A DNA stretch of 64,000 nucleotides. Source: Sutcliffiella horikoshii (GTDB taxonomy: Bacteria > Bacillota > Bacilli > Bacillales > Bacillaceae_I). The stretch covers positions 62,001 to 126,000 of the forward strand of contig NZ_VTEV01000002.1 in NCBI RefSeq assembly GCF_008180725.1. The letters run 5' to 3'. The notes below the pieces were generated by a model, which was given only the letters and a program-made list of their open reading frames with translations, did not search any database and had not been told where the DNA came from. Shown in pieces: positions 17,345 to 26,590 of this stretch (positions within the stretch are counted from its first letter, which is position 1; each line of letters opens with the position of its first letter). Made by a program: the position numbers and the translations under genes.

Positions 17345-17935
17345 ATAGGAGCACTCTATCTGCCTGAAACCTTGTTAGGAACAAGGGAATTGGCTAATAG
17401 GAGCGCTCTATCTGCCTGAAGCTTGGTTCAAACAGGCAGCTCGGTCAAATAGGAGCGCTCTAAATGCCTGAAGCTTGGTTCAAACAGGCAGCTCGGTCAA
17501 ATAGGAGCGCTCTAAATGCCTGAAGCCTGGTTCAAACAGGCAGCTCGGTCAAATAGAAGTGCTCTAAATGCCCGAAGCCTGGCTGAAACAGGCAGCTCGG
17601 TCAAATAGAAGCGCTTAAATGCCCGAAGCCTGGCTGAAACAGGCAGCTCGGTCAAATAGGAGCGCTCTAAACGCCCGAAGCCTGGTTCAAACAGGCAGCT
17701 CGGTCAAATAGGAGCGCTCTAAACGCCCGAAGCCTGGTTCAAACAGGCAGCTCGGTCAAATAGAAGCGCTCTAAACGCCCGAAGCCTGGCTAAAATAGGT
17801 AGCTCGGTCAAATAGAAGCGCTCTAAACGCCCGAAGCCTGGCTGAAACAGGCAGCTCGGTCAAATAGGAGCGCTCTAAACGCCTGAAGCCTGGTTAAAAT
17901 AGGTAGCTCGGTCAAATAGAAGCGCTATATTAAGC
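17345..17935. repeat. Tandem array A: about 11 copies of a 52-bp palindrome-bearing unit
   Basis: Units begin at 17345, 17397, 17449, 17501, 17553, 17605, 17656, 17708, 17760, 17812, 17864 and 17916 (partial), a strict 52-bp period with one 51-bp step. Each contains ATAGrAGCGCTCTA, a palindromic core, then GCCyGAAGCCTGGyT and CAGGCAGCTCGGTCAA. The array fills the gap between the convergent pirin and NERD genes. It is contiguous, with no unique spacers, so it is not CRISPR. It shares its layout with array B at 28727-29525. Confidence 0.95.
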
Positions 17936-17955
17936 TCATCAAAGCTAACATACAA

Positions 17956-18888
17956 TCATTTGTAATAACTCCAACGACGATTACCAATTTTAGAAAAATG
18001 CTTATCCAATATACGCCTTATCACCTTCTCAGTAACCCCTTTCCCACACCAATCAAAAATACCACTCGTAGTGATCTTTCTTTCCGGAAACAACATCCTA
18101 AACTCCCCCACATGCCTTAACACAACCTCCTCCAACGTCTCCACCCTATCACACCTCATACACCGCGCCGACCGCCCCTCAACCACCACAGACAAGGAAG
18201 AACACCTCGCGCACACCAATCCTTTCCGAACTTGATCATAGGAATACTCCGGCAAAGTCTTAAAAGGAGAGTCCGAAATATGCAGAGAGGTTAATTTCTC
18301 AGCAAGCGCAGCGTGCATGTTATTTAGCTTGAAAGAAGTTTCCTTCTGCAAGCCCTTCAGGTATCTGTTTATTTGGGAAGGATGAATAAAAGGTTTATCA
18401 GGAGGTGATTGATACAGGGTGAATTCGGAGTTGATGAAAACTATGGAAGCAAGAATGGGTAAGGTAAAGCCGTAACTACTTAGCAGTTGGCGGAGCAAAG
18501 AGTGGCATCGATTCAGTTGAGTCAGGGGGTTGGTAACTTCATAATCTTTGGAGTTTGTTTTTAAGTGAAGTTGATCGGTGCGAGCGTCATACATGTAATC
18601 CCCTTCAAAATTCTTCACTTCAAAAAGGTAAGCATTCCGAGGGGTAATAATAAGCGAGTCAATCTGAAAAATGGTGTTATTATGCTTAAGTAAAAGGTCA
18701 TTTACCACAAGATGGTCGCCATCCACCTTTTCGGTCAAAACATCAAACATGCACTCCCCTTCATATCCTTTCTCCATATTCCACAAATATTGCTTTTCCT
18801 TCTCAAGAAGCGTCATTCGCGCCGCCAGAGCTAAATAGAGTTGCATTTCGACAGACACAGTACGCGATTTAACTAGCATATCCCACAT
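17956..18888 (-). CDS. NERD domain-containing protein with C-terminal zinc-ribbon-like motif
   Basis: 310-residue soluble protein. Residues about 40-150 form a NERD (nuclease-related) domain with HNNTIFQIDSLIITPRNAYLFEVKNFEG, which keeps the Asp and E-x-K pattern expected for a nuclease-like fold. A C-terminal CARC...CMRC pair (about residues 226-246) could bind zinc and is followed by a basic helix. NERD proteins are presumed to act on DNA, but no specific role is established. It is monocistronic. Its 3' end is 20 bp from tandem array A, with which any relationship is speculative. Confidence 0.85.
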   Translation of the reverse strand: MWDMLVKSRTVSVEMQLYLALAARMTLLEKEKQYLWNMEKGYEGECMFDVLTEKVDGDHLVVNDLLLKHNNTIFQIDSLIITPRNAYLFEVKNFEGDYMYDARTDQLHLKTNSKDYEVTNPLTQLNRCHSLLRQLLSSYGFTLPILASIVFINSEFTLYQSPPDKPFIHPSQINRYLKGLQKETSFKLNNMHAALAEKLTSLHISDSPFKTLPEYSYDQVRKGLVCARCSSLSVVVEGRSARCMRCDRVETLEEVVLRHVGEFRMLFPERKITTSGIFDWCGKGVTEKVIRRILDKHFSKIGNRRWSYYK

Positions 18889-19043
18889 CCTTTTCTCATA
18901 GTCTACTTAACTATAACAGTTCTCCTAATTAAAATATAGAATTTTCAAACAATTCTATTTCCTTATTTTACCCTCTAATTTTGATAGTCTATTAAAACCC
19001 TTTCAGTTATGATGAATGAAGTATGTTTTATTGGAGGAACTGA

Positions 19044-19913
19044 ATGATTAAATTAATGGCGGATTCAACTTGTGATTTATCAAACGAAGTGTTGGAGATG
19101 TATGACATTAGTCTGGCACCTTTAAGTATAAATATTGAGGGAAAAACATATAAGGACCGAGTGGACATTGAGCCAGATGAATTTTACGGAATGATGGAGG
19201 CGCTTTCGGAATTTCCGACGACGGGTATGCCCAGTCCGGTGGAGTATTTGGGAATTATTAAGGAGGCTGTTGAGAGCGGCTACAAAGAAATTCTGTGCAT
19301 TTGCATGTCGAGCGGCACAAGCGGGTCCTATCAGTCGGCAGAATTGGCCAAAGGATATTTCTTTGAAGAATACCCAGATTCTCCTGTGAAAATTCATGTG
19401 GTAGATTCAAAGTGTATGAGTCACGGAAGCGGCTGGCTTGTGCTAAAGAGTGCGATGATGAGGGAGAATGGCGCATCTTTTCAGGAGTTAGTAGATTTTA
19501 ATGAGAGCCACAAAACCAATGTGAAGCACTTCCTGTCCGTGGATGACCTGGACCATTTAATCAAAAGTGGTAGGCTGACGAATGCGAGTGCATTCCTTGG
19601 AAAGTTATTGATGCTGAAACCGATCATGACGATGAAAAATGGTAAAGGGGCCATTGTCGCAAAAGAGAGAGGCTTAAAAAGGGTCCTCAAGCATTATGTG
19701 GAAGAGTTTAGTAAGCGAATGGACAAAAAGGTGACAGATTTTATCATTATCGGGTATACGTCAGATATCAAGATCGCGGAGAATCTGAAAATAAAAATAG
19801 AAAATGAAACAGATTTCACAGGGACCATCCACATCATGCAGATGGGAGTATCTGTTGGAACACATGTTGGACTTGGAGCACTTTCCATGTTCTTTGTAGA
19901 AAATAATGGATGA
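19044..19913 (+). CDS. DegV family fatty-acid-binding protein
   Basis: 289-residue cytoplasmic protein of the DegV family, which binds a fatty acid and serves as FakB-type partner of fatty acid kinase FakA. Conserved sequence includes MADSTCDLSNEVLE at the N-terminus, the SGTSGSYQSAELA loop (about 92-104) whose Ser/Thr bind the carboxylate, and GRLTNASAFLGKLLMLKPIM (about 178-197). A GGAGGAA ribosome binding site precedes ATG 19044. The stop codon overlaps the start of a strong terminator, so it is a single-gene unit. Confidence 0.92.
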   Translation: MIKLMADSTCDLSNEVLEMYDISLAPLSINIEGKTYKDRVDIEPDEFYGMMEALSEFPTTGMPSPVEYLGIIKEAVESGYKEILCICMSSGTSGSYQSAELAKGYFFEEYPDSPVKIHVVDSKCMSHGSGWLVLKSAMMRENGASFQELVDFNESHKTNVKHFLSVDDLDHLIKSGRLTNASAFLGKLLMLKPIMTMKNGKGAIVAKERGLKRVLKHYVEEFSKRMDKKVTDFIIIGYTSDIKIAENLKIKIENETDFTGTIHIMQMGVSVGTHVGLGALSMFFVENNG

Positions 19914-19939
19914 CCACCTACTCCAAAGGTGGTTTTTTT
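19913..19939 (+). terminator. Intrinsic terminator after the DegV gene
   Basis: ACCACCT (19913-19919) pairs with AGGTGGT (19927-19933), followed by seven T residues. Confidence 0.9.
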
Positions 19940-20026
19940 ATGTGAATTTTTATCCTTGACTCTTTTATGGTAGTGTAAATATATCAAAATATTAGTGGGA
20001 ATTTTACTAAAGGAGGGTTTTAAAAA

Positions 20027-21256
20027 ATGTCGTCAAAACAGAAGAATACATACACAGATTTACAACAGCCTACTAAGAGTAACTGGAGTGTCCTGCTGGG
20101 AGCGGCTTTCTTGATGGGGGCTTCTGCCATCGGACCCGGATTTTTGACGCAGACGGCTGTCTTTACAGAACAGCTATTAGCAAGCTTTGGTTTTGTTATA
20201 TTAATGTCGATCATTCTAGACATCGGGGTACAGGTAAATGTGTGGAGGATTATTGCTGTATCTAAAAAAAGAGGCCAGGATATAGCGAACATGGTCTTGC
20301 CTGGTCTTGGGTATTTCCTCGCTTTCGCGGTTGCATTGGGCGGGCTTGCATTTAACGTCGGGAATATCGGTGGTGCTGGGCTTGGAATGAACGTGCTTTT
20401 CGGCATTGATGTGCGAATTGGGGCTGCCATCACGGCTGCTATTGCCATAGGGATATTCCTATCCAAAGAGGCAGGGGTGGCAATGGACAAAATTGCTCGT
20501 TACTTGGGATTGATGATGGTGTTGCTCACCCTTTATGTGGCATTCCAAAGTAATCCGCCTGTTGGAGAGGCAGTTTACCGTACGTTTGCACCAGAAACGA
20601 TTGATGTGTTTGCCATTATCACACTGGTTGGAGGTACAGTGGGTGGCTATATTACGTTCGCTGGTGGCCATCGACTGTTGGATGCAGGGATCAGTGGAAA
20701 AGAAAACCTTCACCAAGTGACGAAGAGTTCGGTATCCGGAATTGTTATCGCTTCTATCATGCGTATTTTCTTATTCCTTGCTGTGCTTGGTGTGGTGGCA
20801 ACGGGATTCAAGCTAGATCCGAACAATCCGCCGGCATCCGTGTTCATGGAAGCTGCGGGCATGGTTGGTTATAAAATGTTTGGTCTTGTTCTTTGGGCTG
20901 CAGGAATCACCTCTGTTGTCGGGGCAGCTTATACGTCGGTTTCCTTCTTACGAACATTATCCAAAAAAGTTGATCAGAATAACTCGAAGGTTATTATAGG
21001 ATTCATCATTGTTTCTACCATTATATTTGCTTTTATCGGCGAGCCGGTTCTGTTGTTGATACTAGCTGGTGCGTTTAACGGCCTTATTTTACCTGTTGCA
21101 CTTGGGACGTTATTGATTGCTGCATATAAAAAAGAAATTGTGGGCGACTATAAGCATCCGCTATGGTTAACTATTTTCGGTGCCATTGTGTTTATCGCAA
21201 CCGCGTATCTTGCGGCAATTACGTTGATTAACCAGGTTCCAAAGTTATTTTCCTAA
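20027..21256 (+). CDS. NRAMP-family transporter of the 5-oxoprolinase operon (YcsG-like)
   Basis: 409-residue membrane protein with about 11 hydrophobic helices. The N-terminal ASAIGPGFLTQTAVFTEQLLAS corresponds to the NRAMP TM1 region, where metal-transporting members have DPGN. Here that acidic/Asn motif is replaced by GPGFLTQT, so divalent-metal transport is doubtful and an organic substrate is plausible. It is the first gene of the pxpB-pxpA-pxpC cluster, 24 nt upstream of pxpB, as ycsG is in B. subtilis. Uptake of 5-oxoproline or a related compound is a reasonable inference from context. AAAGGAGGG precedes the start. Confidence 0.85.
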   Translation: MSSKQKNTYTDLQQPTKSNWSVLLGAAFLMGASAIGPGFLTQTAVFTEQLLASFGFVILMSIILDIGVQVNVWRIIAVSKKRGQDIANMVLPGLGYFLAFAVALGGLAFNVGNIGGAGLGMNVLFGIDVRIGAAITAAIAIGIFLSKEAGVAMDKIARYLGLMMVLLTLYVAFQSNPPVGEAVYRTFAPETIDVFAIITLVGGTVGGYITFAGGHRLLDAGISGKENLHQVTKSSVSGIVIASIMRIFLFLAVLGVVATGFKLDPNNPPASVFMEAAGMVGYKMFGLVLWAAGITSVVGAAYTSVSFLRTLSKKVDQNNSKVIIGFIIVSTIIFAFIGEPVLLLILAGAFNGLILPVALGTLLIAAYKKEIVGDYKHPLWLTIFGAIVFIATAYLAAITLINQVPKLFS

Positions 21257-21280
21257 ACAAAACTTGAGGGGGAAAACAAG

Positions 21281-22027
21281 TTGAAAATTAATTTTCACCC
21301 ATTAGGGGATACAGGTATACAGGTTCTATTTGGGTCCGACATATCTGAGGAAACCAATCAGCAGATCAGGATGTTTGCGGATTACCTTAAGAAATACAAA
21401 GTAGAGGGTATTACAGAGTTGGTTCCGGCATATACGACCCTAACTGTTTTTTATCGTCCTGATAAAATCAGCTACTCGGATTTGTGCAACACGCTGAAGA
21501 ATATTAAGAAAGGATTGCAGAAGGAAGAAGTTCCATCGAGCGCCACCGTCTATGAAATTCCTGTCCTTTATGGCGGAGATGTGGGGCCTGATTTGTCAGA
21601 AGTGGCGAGCTACAACGATATGACAGAGGACGAGGTGGTTTCCATCCACTCGAATCAACCCTACCTTATTTACATGATGGGTTTTGTCCCCGGTTTCCCT
21701 TACCTAGGTGGCATGCCACAGGAGATAGCTACGCCAAGACGCGAGAATCCGCGAGCGAAAATTGAGACAGGCTCTGTTGGGATTGCTGGAGAACAAACAG
21801 GGGTGTATCCATTAGAAACTCCAGGCGGCTGGCAGATTATCGGCAGGACTCCTGTAAAGCTTTATAATCCAGAGAAGGAGGAACCAATCCTTCTTTCTGC
21901 CGGTGCTTATATCCGTTTCGTTCCTGTTGGTCAAAAAGAATATGATGAGATAGAAGAAGCCGTTTCACGTGGAGAATACAAGGTGAAAAGTTATGCAAAA
22001 GGGGGAGCACATGATGAAGACCGTTGA
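21281..22027 (+). CDS. pxpB: 5-oxoprolinase subunit PxpB (KipI family)
   Basis: Subunit of the ATP-dependent prokaryotic 5-oxoprolinase PxpABC, which opens 5-oxoproline to glutamate. The 248-residue product has the KipI/PxpB domain, with NQPYLIYMMGFVPGFPYLGGMP and GSVGIAGEQTGVYPLETPGGWQIIGRTP as signature blocks. TTG at 21281 is the start, preceded by GAGGGGG with an 8-nt spacer. In B. subtilis KipI also inhibits the sporulation kinase KinA. The end overlaps the pxpA start by 14 nt. Confidence 0.93.
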   Translation: MKINFHPLGDTGIQVLFGSDISEETNQQIRMFADYLKKYKVEGITELVPAYTTLTVFYRPDKISYSDLCNTLKNIKKGLQKEEVPSSATVYEIPVLYGGDVGPDLSEVASYNDMTEDEVVSIHSNQPYLIYMMGFVPGFPYLGGMPQEIATPRRENPRAKIETGSVGIAGEQTGVYPLETPGGWQIIGRTPVKLYNPEKEEPILLSAGAYIRFVPVGQKEYDEIEEAVSRGEYKVKSYAKGGAHDEDR

Positions 22028-22787
22028 TTTAAACAGTGATTTAGGGGAAAGCTTTGGTGCTTATACGATTGGAAATGACGAGGAAGTACTTCAGTATATT
22101 TCTACTGCTAATATCGCTTGCGGTTTTCATGCTGGAGATTATAACGTTTTGATGAAAACGGTCCAGACCGCTGCGGACCTTGGAGTCTCTATCGGAGCTC
22201 ACCCAGGTTTCCCTGATCTCGCCGGCTTCGGCCGAAGGGATATGCACATGAGCAAAAAGGAAATCTTTAACCTTGTCGTTTATCAGATAGGTGCAATTAA
22301 AGCGGCTGCGACGGTAGCTGGTACGTATGTGCATCATGTAAAACCACACGGAGCTTTATATAACCTCGCGTCTAAAGATGAAGTGGTAGCTACAGCAATA
22401 GCGGAAGCGGTTCATGCGGTAGATTCTAAATTAATTTTATTCGGCCTGGCTGGTAGTGAACTTGTTCGGGCAGGGGAAAAAGTAGGGATAAAAGTGGCGC
22501 AAGAAGTTTTCGCCGACAGGACATATCAACCTGATGGCACACTTACTCCAAGGTCTCATGCTAATGCGATGATTCATGATGCAGACCTTGCTGTGGAAAG
22601 GGTTCTCAGAATGGTTACAGAAGGCAAAGTGACGGCGGTTAATGGAGAAGAAATATTCATTCAAGCAGATACCATCTGTGTGCACGGAGACGAACCGGAA
22701 GCGTTGGAGTTTGTGCGAAAACTAAGAGCGAAACTTGAGGAAAACCAAGTGGCGATTCAAGCTTTTGGGGCGGTGGATCAACCATGA
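22014..22787 (+). CDS. pxpA: 5-oxoprolinase subunit PxpA (LamB/YcsF family)
   Basis: LamB/YcsF-fold subunit of 5-oxoprolinase. The conserved N-terminus MKTVDLNSDLGESFGAY and the motifs ANIACGFHAGDYNVM-like, GAHPGFPDLAGFGRR, HVKPHGALYN and EVFADRTYQPDGTL are all present. The ATG at 22014 gives 257 residues and a 7-nt spacer from GGGGGAG; ATG 22011 is an equally plausible neighbour. An upstream in-frame ATG at 21993 lies within pxpB and lacks a ribosome binding site. It overlaps pxpC by 4 nt, so the three subunits are translationally coupled. Confidence 0.94.
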   Translation: MKTVDLNSDLGESFGAYTIGNDEEVLQYISTANIACGFHAGDYNVLMKTVQTAADLGVSIGAHPGFPDLAGFGRRDMHMSKKEIFNLVVYQIGAIKAAATVAGTYVHHVKPHGALYNLASKDEVVATAIAEAVHAVDSKLILFGLAGSELVRAGEKVGIKVAQEVFADRTYQPDGTLTPRSHANAMIHDADLAVERVLRMVTEGKVTAVNGEEIFIQADTICVHGDEPEALEFVRKLRAKLEENQVAIQAFGAVDQP

Positions 22788-23728
22788 GCAGTCCGCTTTT
22801 TCAAGTAATGAAACCCGGCCTTCTTACGACTCTCCAGGATTTGGGCCGGAAAGGCTATCAGGAGTTTGGGATGGTAGTTGCCGGTGCAATGGATAATTAT
22901 GCTCTTCAAGTAGGGAACCTTTTAGTTGGAAACGAAAAAGGAGAAGCTGCTCTGGAGGTCACCATCATGGGTCCGGAATTAAAGGCACTCGAGGACGTAG
23001 TGGTTGCCATTTGCGGTGGAAACCTATCCCCGAAAGTTAATGGCAAGCAAGCACCTATGTGGAAGTGTTTCAAAGTAAAAAAAGGGGAGCTTATCGAGTT
23101 TGGAAGACCTGTGGAAGGAGCCCGCGCCTATATTTGTGTAGAAGGTGGGTTTGACGTGCCAATCGTTATGGGAAGTAAGTCGACATACTTGAAAGCGCAA
23201 ATCGGTGGATTCCAAGGCAGGGCATTGGAGAAAGATGATGTATTATACGGGGAACCTTCGCATGAGGCAACAACAGGTCGGTCCATCCGTCCTGACCAAA
23301 TCCCGTCTTATGAAAGTGAGATGGAAATCAGAGTGTGCCTTGGACCGCATCTTGATGCCTTTCATAAAACTTCTGTGGAAACGTTTTTGTCAGCGACTTA
23401 CGAAGTTACTCCACAATCCGATCGCATGGGGTACAGATTGAAAGGACCAAAAATTCAGCATAAAATTTCTGCAGATATAATTTCAGAAGCAATTCCTCTA
23501 GGGGGAATTCAGGTTCCTGCAGATGGACGTCCGATTCTTTTAATGGCAGACCGTCAGACGACTGGGGGTTATACAAGGATTGCCACGGTCATTTCCTATG
23601 ATATTCCACTTTTAGCTCAAGCTCAGCCAGGAACCACCATCCGATTCAGGGAAGTTTCGGTGGAAGAAGCACAAGCATTGTACTTGAAGAGAGCGAAACT
23701 TTTTAGTGTGTTAGAGAAAGTGACATGA
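22784..23728 (+). CDS. pxpC: 5-oxoprolinase subunit PxpC (KipA family)
   Basis: 314-residue partner of PxpB; the two together resemble biotin-dependent carboxyltransferase-like (allophanate hydrolase C-terminal) domains. Signature blocks are GLLTTLQDLGRKGYQEFGMVVAGAMD at the N-terminus, LEVTIMGPELKALEDVVVAICGG, and SDRMGYRLKGPKI with GIQVPADGRPILLMADRQTTGGY in the C-terminal half. It closes the operon and is followed by a strong terminator shared with the convergent TRAP transporter gene. No KipR-type regulator gene is present in this window. Confidence 0.94.
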   Translation: MSSPLFQVMKPGLLTTLQDLGRKGYQEFGMVVAGAMDNYALQVGNLLVGNEKGEAALEVTIMGPELKALEDVVVAICGGNLSPKVNGKQAPMWKCFKVKKGELIEFGRPVEGARAYICVEGGFDVPIVMGSKSTYLKAQIGGFQGRALEKDDVLYGEPSHEATTGRSIRPDQIPSYESEMEIRVCLGPHLDAFHKTSVETFLSATYEVTPQSDRMGYRLKGPKIQHKISADIISEAIPLGGIQVPADGRPILLMADRQTTGGYTRIATVISYDIPLLAQAQPGTTIRFREVSVEEAQALYLKRAKLFSVLEKVT

Positions 23729-23751
23729 AGGATATGAATTTTCACTAGAAA

Positions 23752-23789
23752 AAAGCCTGCCTCCAATCGAATGGAGGCAGGCTTTGTCT
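23752..23789. terminator. Intrinsic terminator between convergent operons
   Basis: AAAGCCTGCCTCCA pairs perfectly with TGGAGGCAGGCTTT (loop about 6 nt). Flanking A and T runs let it work from both strands. Confidence 0.93.
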
Positions 23790-23799
23790 TTATGACTGC

Positions 23800-25809
23800 T
23801 TAGTTTGCTTCTCCCACAGCTTTCCCGGCACCTTTTCCAGTATTCCCGCGCTTCCAGAAAATCTGCAGCGCAAGCATAATACCAAAAGCAATGAATCCGA
23901 AGATGTCTGTATTGGCTTCAGGGTAGATCAACAACAAACCAGTAGAAACTGTAAGAATTCGCTCAATCCAGTGAAGTTTTCTATACCAGAATCCGATAAG
24001 CCCGGCTCCGATCGAGATCATTCCAATGATGGACGTTACCAGAATCCAAGATACCTCTGGAATTGTTGTATCAATCATCAATAGCTGCGGCTGGAACACA
24101 AACATATATGGAATGATGAACGCAGCGATGGCAAGTTTAGATGCATTAATACCTGTACGGATCGGCTCCCCTTTGGATATTCCCGTAGCAGCAAACGCGG
24201 CTAAGGCAACCGGTGGAGTAATATCTGCAACAATACCAAAGTAGAACACAAACATATGCGCTGCAAGAACCGGTATTGCAACTTCCAATTGATCGTTAAG
24301 CGCTAAAATGGCAGGAAGTGCAATTGTAGACGTAATGATATAGTTTGCAGTCGTTGGTGACCCCATTCCCAAGATGATAGATGCAATCATCGTGAAGAAT
24401 AGAGTCAGTAATAATAGCAACGTTGGTGTGGACGTAATGGCAGCAGCCATACTTACAAGACTGTTTCCAAGCTTAAGTCCAAGACCAGTTTTCGTTACAA
24501 CCCCAACAATTATACCAGCACATGCCGTTGCAGCAGCGACACCAAGAGCGGTGCGTGCCCCGCTTGTTAGAGCAAGCATAAATTTAGCTGGTGTGATTCT
24601 CGTATCTTTTCTAAATAAGCTTACAATAATTGTACTTAAAATACCTAATAAAGCCGTTCTCTCAATACTGAAACCTTGGAACAACAGTACAACAATGACG
24701 ATGATCGGCAGTAAGAGATGAATCTTTTTTAATACTTCCATTTTCTTTGGTATTTCTTCCTTCGGCAATCCGAGTAACCCTTGTTTTTTTGCTTCTAAAT
24801 GGGTCATGATCCAAATACCGGAGAAGTAAAGGATTGCAGGAATAGTTGCGGCTTTTGCTATCTCCCAATAAGGGACGCCTGCAAATTCGATCATCAAGAA
24901 GGCTGCTGCACCCATTATTGGCGGCATTATTTGTCCACCAGTGGATGACGCTGCTTCTACCGCTCCAGCAAAGTTACGGTGATAGCCAAGTCGTTTCATC
25001 AAAGGAATCGTATAAGACCCAGTTGTAACGGTGTTAGCAACTGAACTTCCGGAAATGGTACCTTGTAAAGCACTAGAGAAAATAGCAACTTTTGCAGGTC
25101 CACCAGTACGTCTGCCTGCTAATGAAATCGCCAAATCATTGAAATAGTTCCCGACACCAGTTTGAACCAAGAATGCACCAAATAATAAGAATAAGAAAAT
25201 ATAGGTGGATGATACCTGTAGTGGTGTACCAAGGATCCCATCTGTTGTAAAGAACATAGATTGAATAAATTGTTCAAGACTAAGTCCCTTATGAATTAGC
25301 ATTCCCGGCATGTAAGGACCGAAAAGGGCGTAGACCATAAACACAACGGCAATAATCGTAATCGGAAGTCCAATAGCACGCCTTGTTGCTTCGATAACTA
25401 AGAGAATCGCCAAGCCACCAATTACAGCTTGTGCGGATGTAATGCTTCCAATCTGTTGCACTAACGTGTCATAGTAAACAGGCCAATATCCGCATACAAC
25501 AACAGTCAATCCTACTAAAATGTAATCATACCAGGCTATTTTCGTTTTATTTCCACCTTTTCTGGCTGGAAATAGCAAGAATATCAAGGTCAAAGCAAAA
25601 CCTAAGTGAATAGTACGTTGAAGGTATGCTGTAAGTTGACCAAATATTCCTGTGTATAGTTGAAAAAGGGAAAAGGCAATCAACATAAAGAAGACAACTT
25701 TTGCTGCGTAACCGGAGAGATTTCTTGTTTGGGCATCCGGATCGTATTTTTCTAGCAATTTTTCTTGTTCTTCAGCCGTTAATTCCTGTCGGTCGTTTTT
25801 ATCACTCAT
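23800..25809 (-). CDS. TRAP transporter fused permease (DctQM-type, 4TM/12TM)
   Basis: Single 669-residue membrane protein joining the small and large TRAP permease subunits, as is typical of TAXI-type TRAP systems. A hydrophilic N-terminus of about 30 residues precedes the membrane part, which is nearly continuous to residue 640. Large-subunit signatures are GRRTGGPAKVAIFSSALQGTISGSSVANTVTTGSYTIPLM (about 230-270) and GGQIMPPIMGAAAFLM, and a second half repeat with GMGSPTTANYII. It would import an organic anion with the cation gradient. It overlaps the upstream DUF1850 gene by 8 nt. Confidence 0.94.
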   Translation of the reverse strand: MSDKNDRQELTAEEQEKLLEKYDPDAQTRNLSGYAAKVVFFMLIAFSLFQLYTGIFGQLTAYLQRTIHLGFALTLIFLLFPARKGGNKTKIAWYDYILVGLTVVVCGYWPVYYDTLVQQIGSITSAQAVIGGLAILLVIEATRRAIGLPITIIAVVFMVYALFGPYMPGMLIHKGLSLEQFIQSMFFTTDGILGTPLQVSSTYIFLFLLFGAFLVQTGVGNYFNDLAISLAGRRTGGPAKVAIFSSALQGTISGSSVANTVTTGSYTIPLMKRLGYHRNFAGAVEAASSTGGQIMPPIMGAAAFLMIEFAGVPYWEIAKAATIPAILYFSGIWIMTHLEAKKQGLLGLPKEEIPKKMEVLKKIHLLLPIIVIVVLLFQGFSIERTALLGILSTIIVSLFRKDTRITPAKFMLALTSGARTALGVAAATACAGIIVGVVTKTGLGLKLGNSLVSMAAAITSTPTLLLLLTLFFTMIASIILGMGSPTTANYIITSTIALPAILALNDQLEVAIPVLAAHMFVFYFGIVADITPPVALAAFAATGISKGEPIRTGINASKLAIAAFIIPYMFVFQPQLLMIDTTIPEVSWILVTSIIGMISIGAGLIGFWYRKLHWIERILTVSTGLLLIYPEANTDIFGFIAFGIMLALQIFWKRGNTGKGAGKAVGEAN

Positions 25810-26329
25810 GTATTTTCATTCCTTTCATATACTGCCATAATGTCAACTCTTTAACTCTTACATTATACCAGTCTCCTGGAGTAAAGTATTCGTTAAACCA
25901 TACCATCTTTTCTCCATTCTCGCCCCAGGCAAGGCGGTTCTTGGAAACGGTTTTTCCGTTTCGGACATTCATGGAGGAGAATACGTTGTTTAAATCTTTT
26001 ATATGATATTTTCCATTTTCATATACAAACTCTTCTCCCTCTTCCGCATTCGATGGCATGCCTATCCCGAATTCTTCGTAAATGATTTCTGTTTGCACGA
26101 TGTAGTGATCATCTCGCACTCTATACTTTTCCACCACATCTGTTAAATGGATGGAGTGTGTAAAGATAATTTGAAATGTGTCCTCTTCATCAATGGGAAG
26201 GAATGCATGTATTTGTTCGGTGTTTTGTACATGGAAAACTAGCGCGGTTTGAAATGGAAGCAAAAAAAGCCCCAATAAAAGTAATACGGTTGTAGAGGAT
26301 AATATAATGGCAATCACTTTCTTTTTCAT
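25802..26329 (-). CDS. DUF1850 family protein, TRAP-associated
   Basis: 175-residue protein with one N-terminal hydrophobic segment (about residues 5-25) and an extracytoplasmic domain that fits DUF1850, often encoded with TAXI-TRAP genes. It contains IIFTHSIHLTDVVEKYRV, the family's conserved HS-h-VE-y core, and a later GMPSNAEEGEEF. The function is unestablished. Its stop overlaps the permease start by 8 nt. Upstream it is separated from the binding-protein gene by a terminator and a dispersed repeat, so the permease pair can be expressed at a lower level than the binding protein. Confidence 0.8.
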   Translation of the reverse strand: MKKKVIAIILSSTTVLLLLGLFLLPFQTALVFHVQNTEQIHAFLPIDEEDTFQIIFTHSIHLTDVVEKYRVRDDHYIVQTEIIYEEFGIGMPSNAEEGEEFVYENGKYHIKDLNNVFSSMNVRNGKTVSKNRLAWGENGEKMVWFNEYFTPGDWYNVRVKELTLWQYMKGMKIHE

Positions 26330-26360
26330 GGTAACCCACCTAGCTATTAAAAGCTTAGAA

Positions 26361-26406
26361 ATAAAAAAAGAAGGACCGACAGCATAATGAAAATTAAGTG
26401 TCGGCC
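26361..26406 (-). terminator. Intrinsic terminator/attenuator between TAXI lipoprotein and permease genes
   Basis: On the minus strand GGCCGACA (from 26406) pairs with TGTCGGTCC (to 26373), followed by TTCTTTTTTTATTT. It lies after the binding-protein gene and before the DUF1850 gene. Confidence 0.75.
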
Positions 26407-26438
26407 AATTTGGTCCAGTTTAGTATTCCTTAAACATC

Positions 26439-26566
26439 GCTGTTGATTTGCGCATCGGGCTTTGCTTTCCAAGGGGCGCTTGGGAAGCCTCCTCGGCTTT
26501 GCCTGCGGGGTCTTCTCTAAGCGCTACCTCCCATTAGAGTCTTCGCCCTATGCTCCAAACAACAGC
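26439..26566 (-). repeat. Dispersed GC-rich palindromic repeat, copy 1
   Basis: 128-bp imperfect palindrome bounded by GCTGTTG and CAACAGC. On the minus strand it has the family core GACCCCGCAGGC-AAAGCCGAGGAGGCTTCCC. It resembles copies at 43429-43550 and 52899-53215. It lies in the gap between the TRAP binding-protein and DUF1850 genes. Confidence 0.85.
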
Positions 26567-26590
26567 TAGGAACCTCTAACATTTAAATTA

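Noticed and set aside
20020-20490. 156-codon minus-strand frame over the NRAMP-like gene
   Set aside because: Antisense shadow; the plus-strand frame has the family signature, ribosome binding site and operon context.
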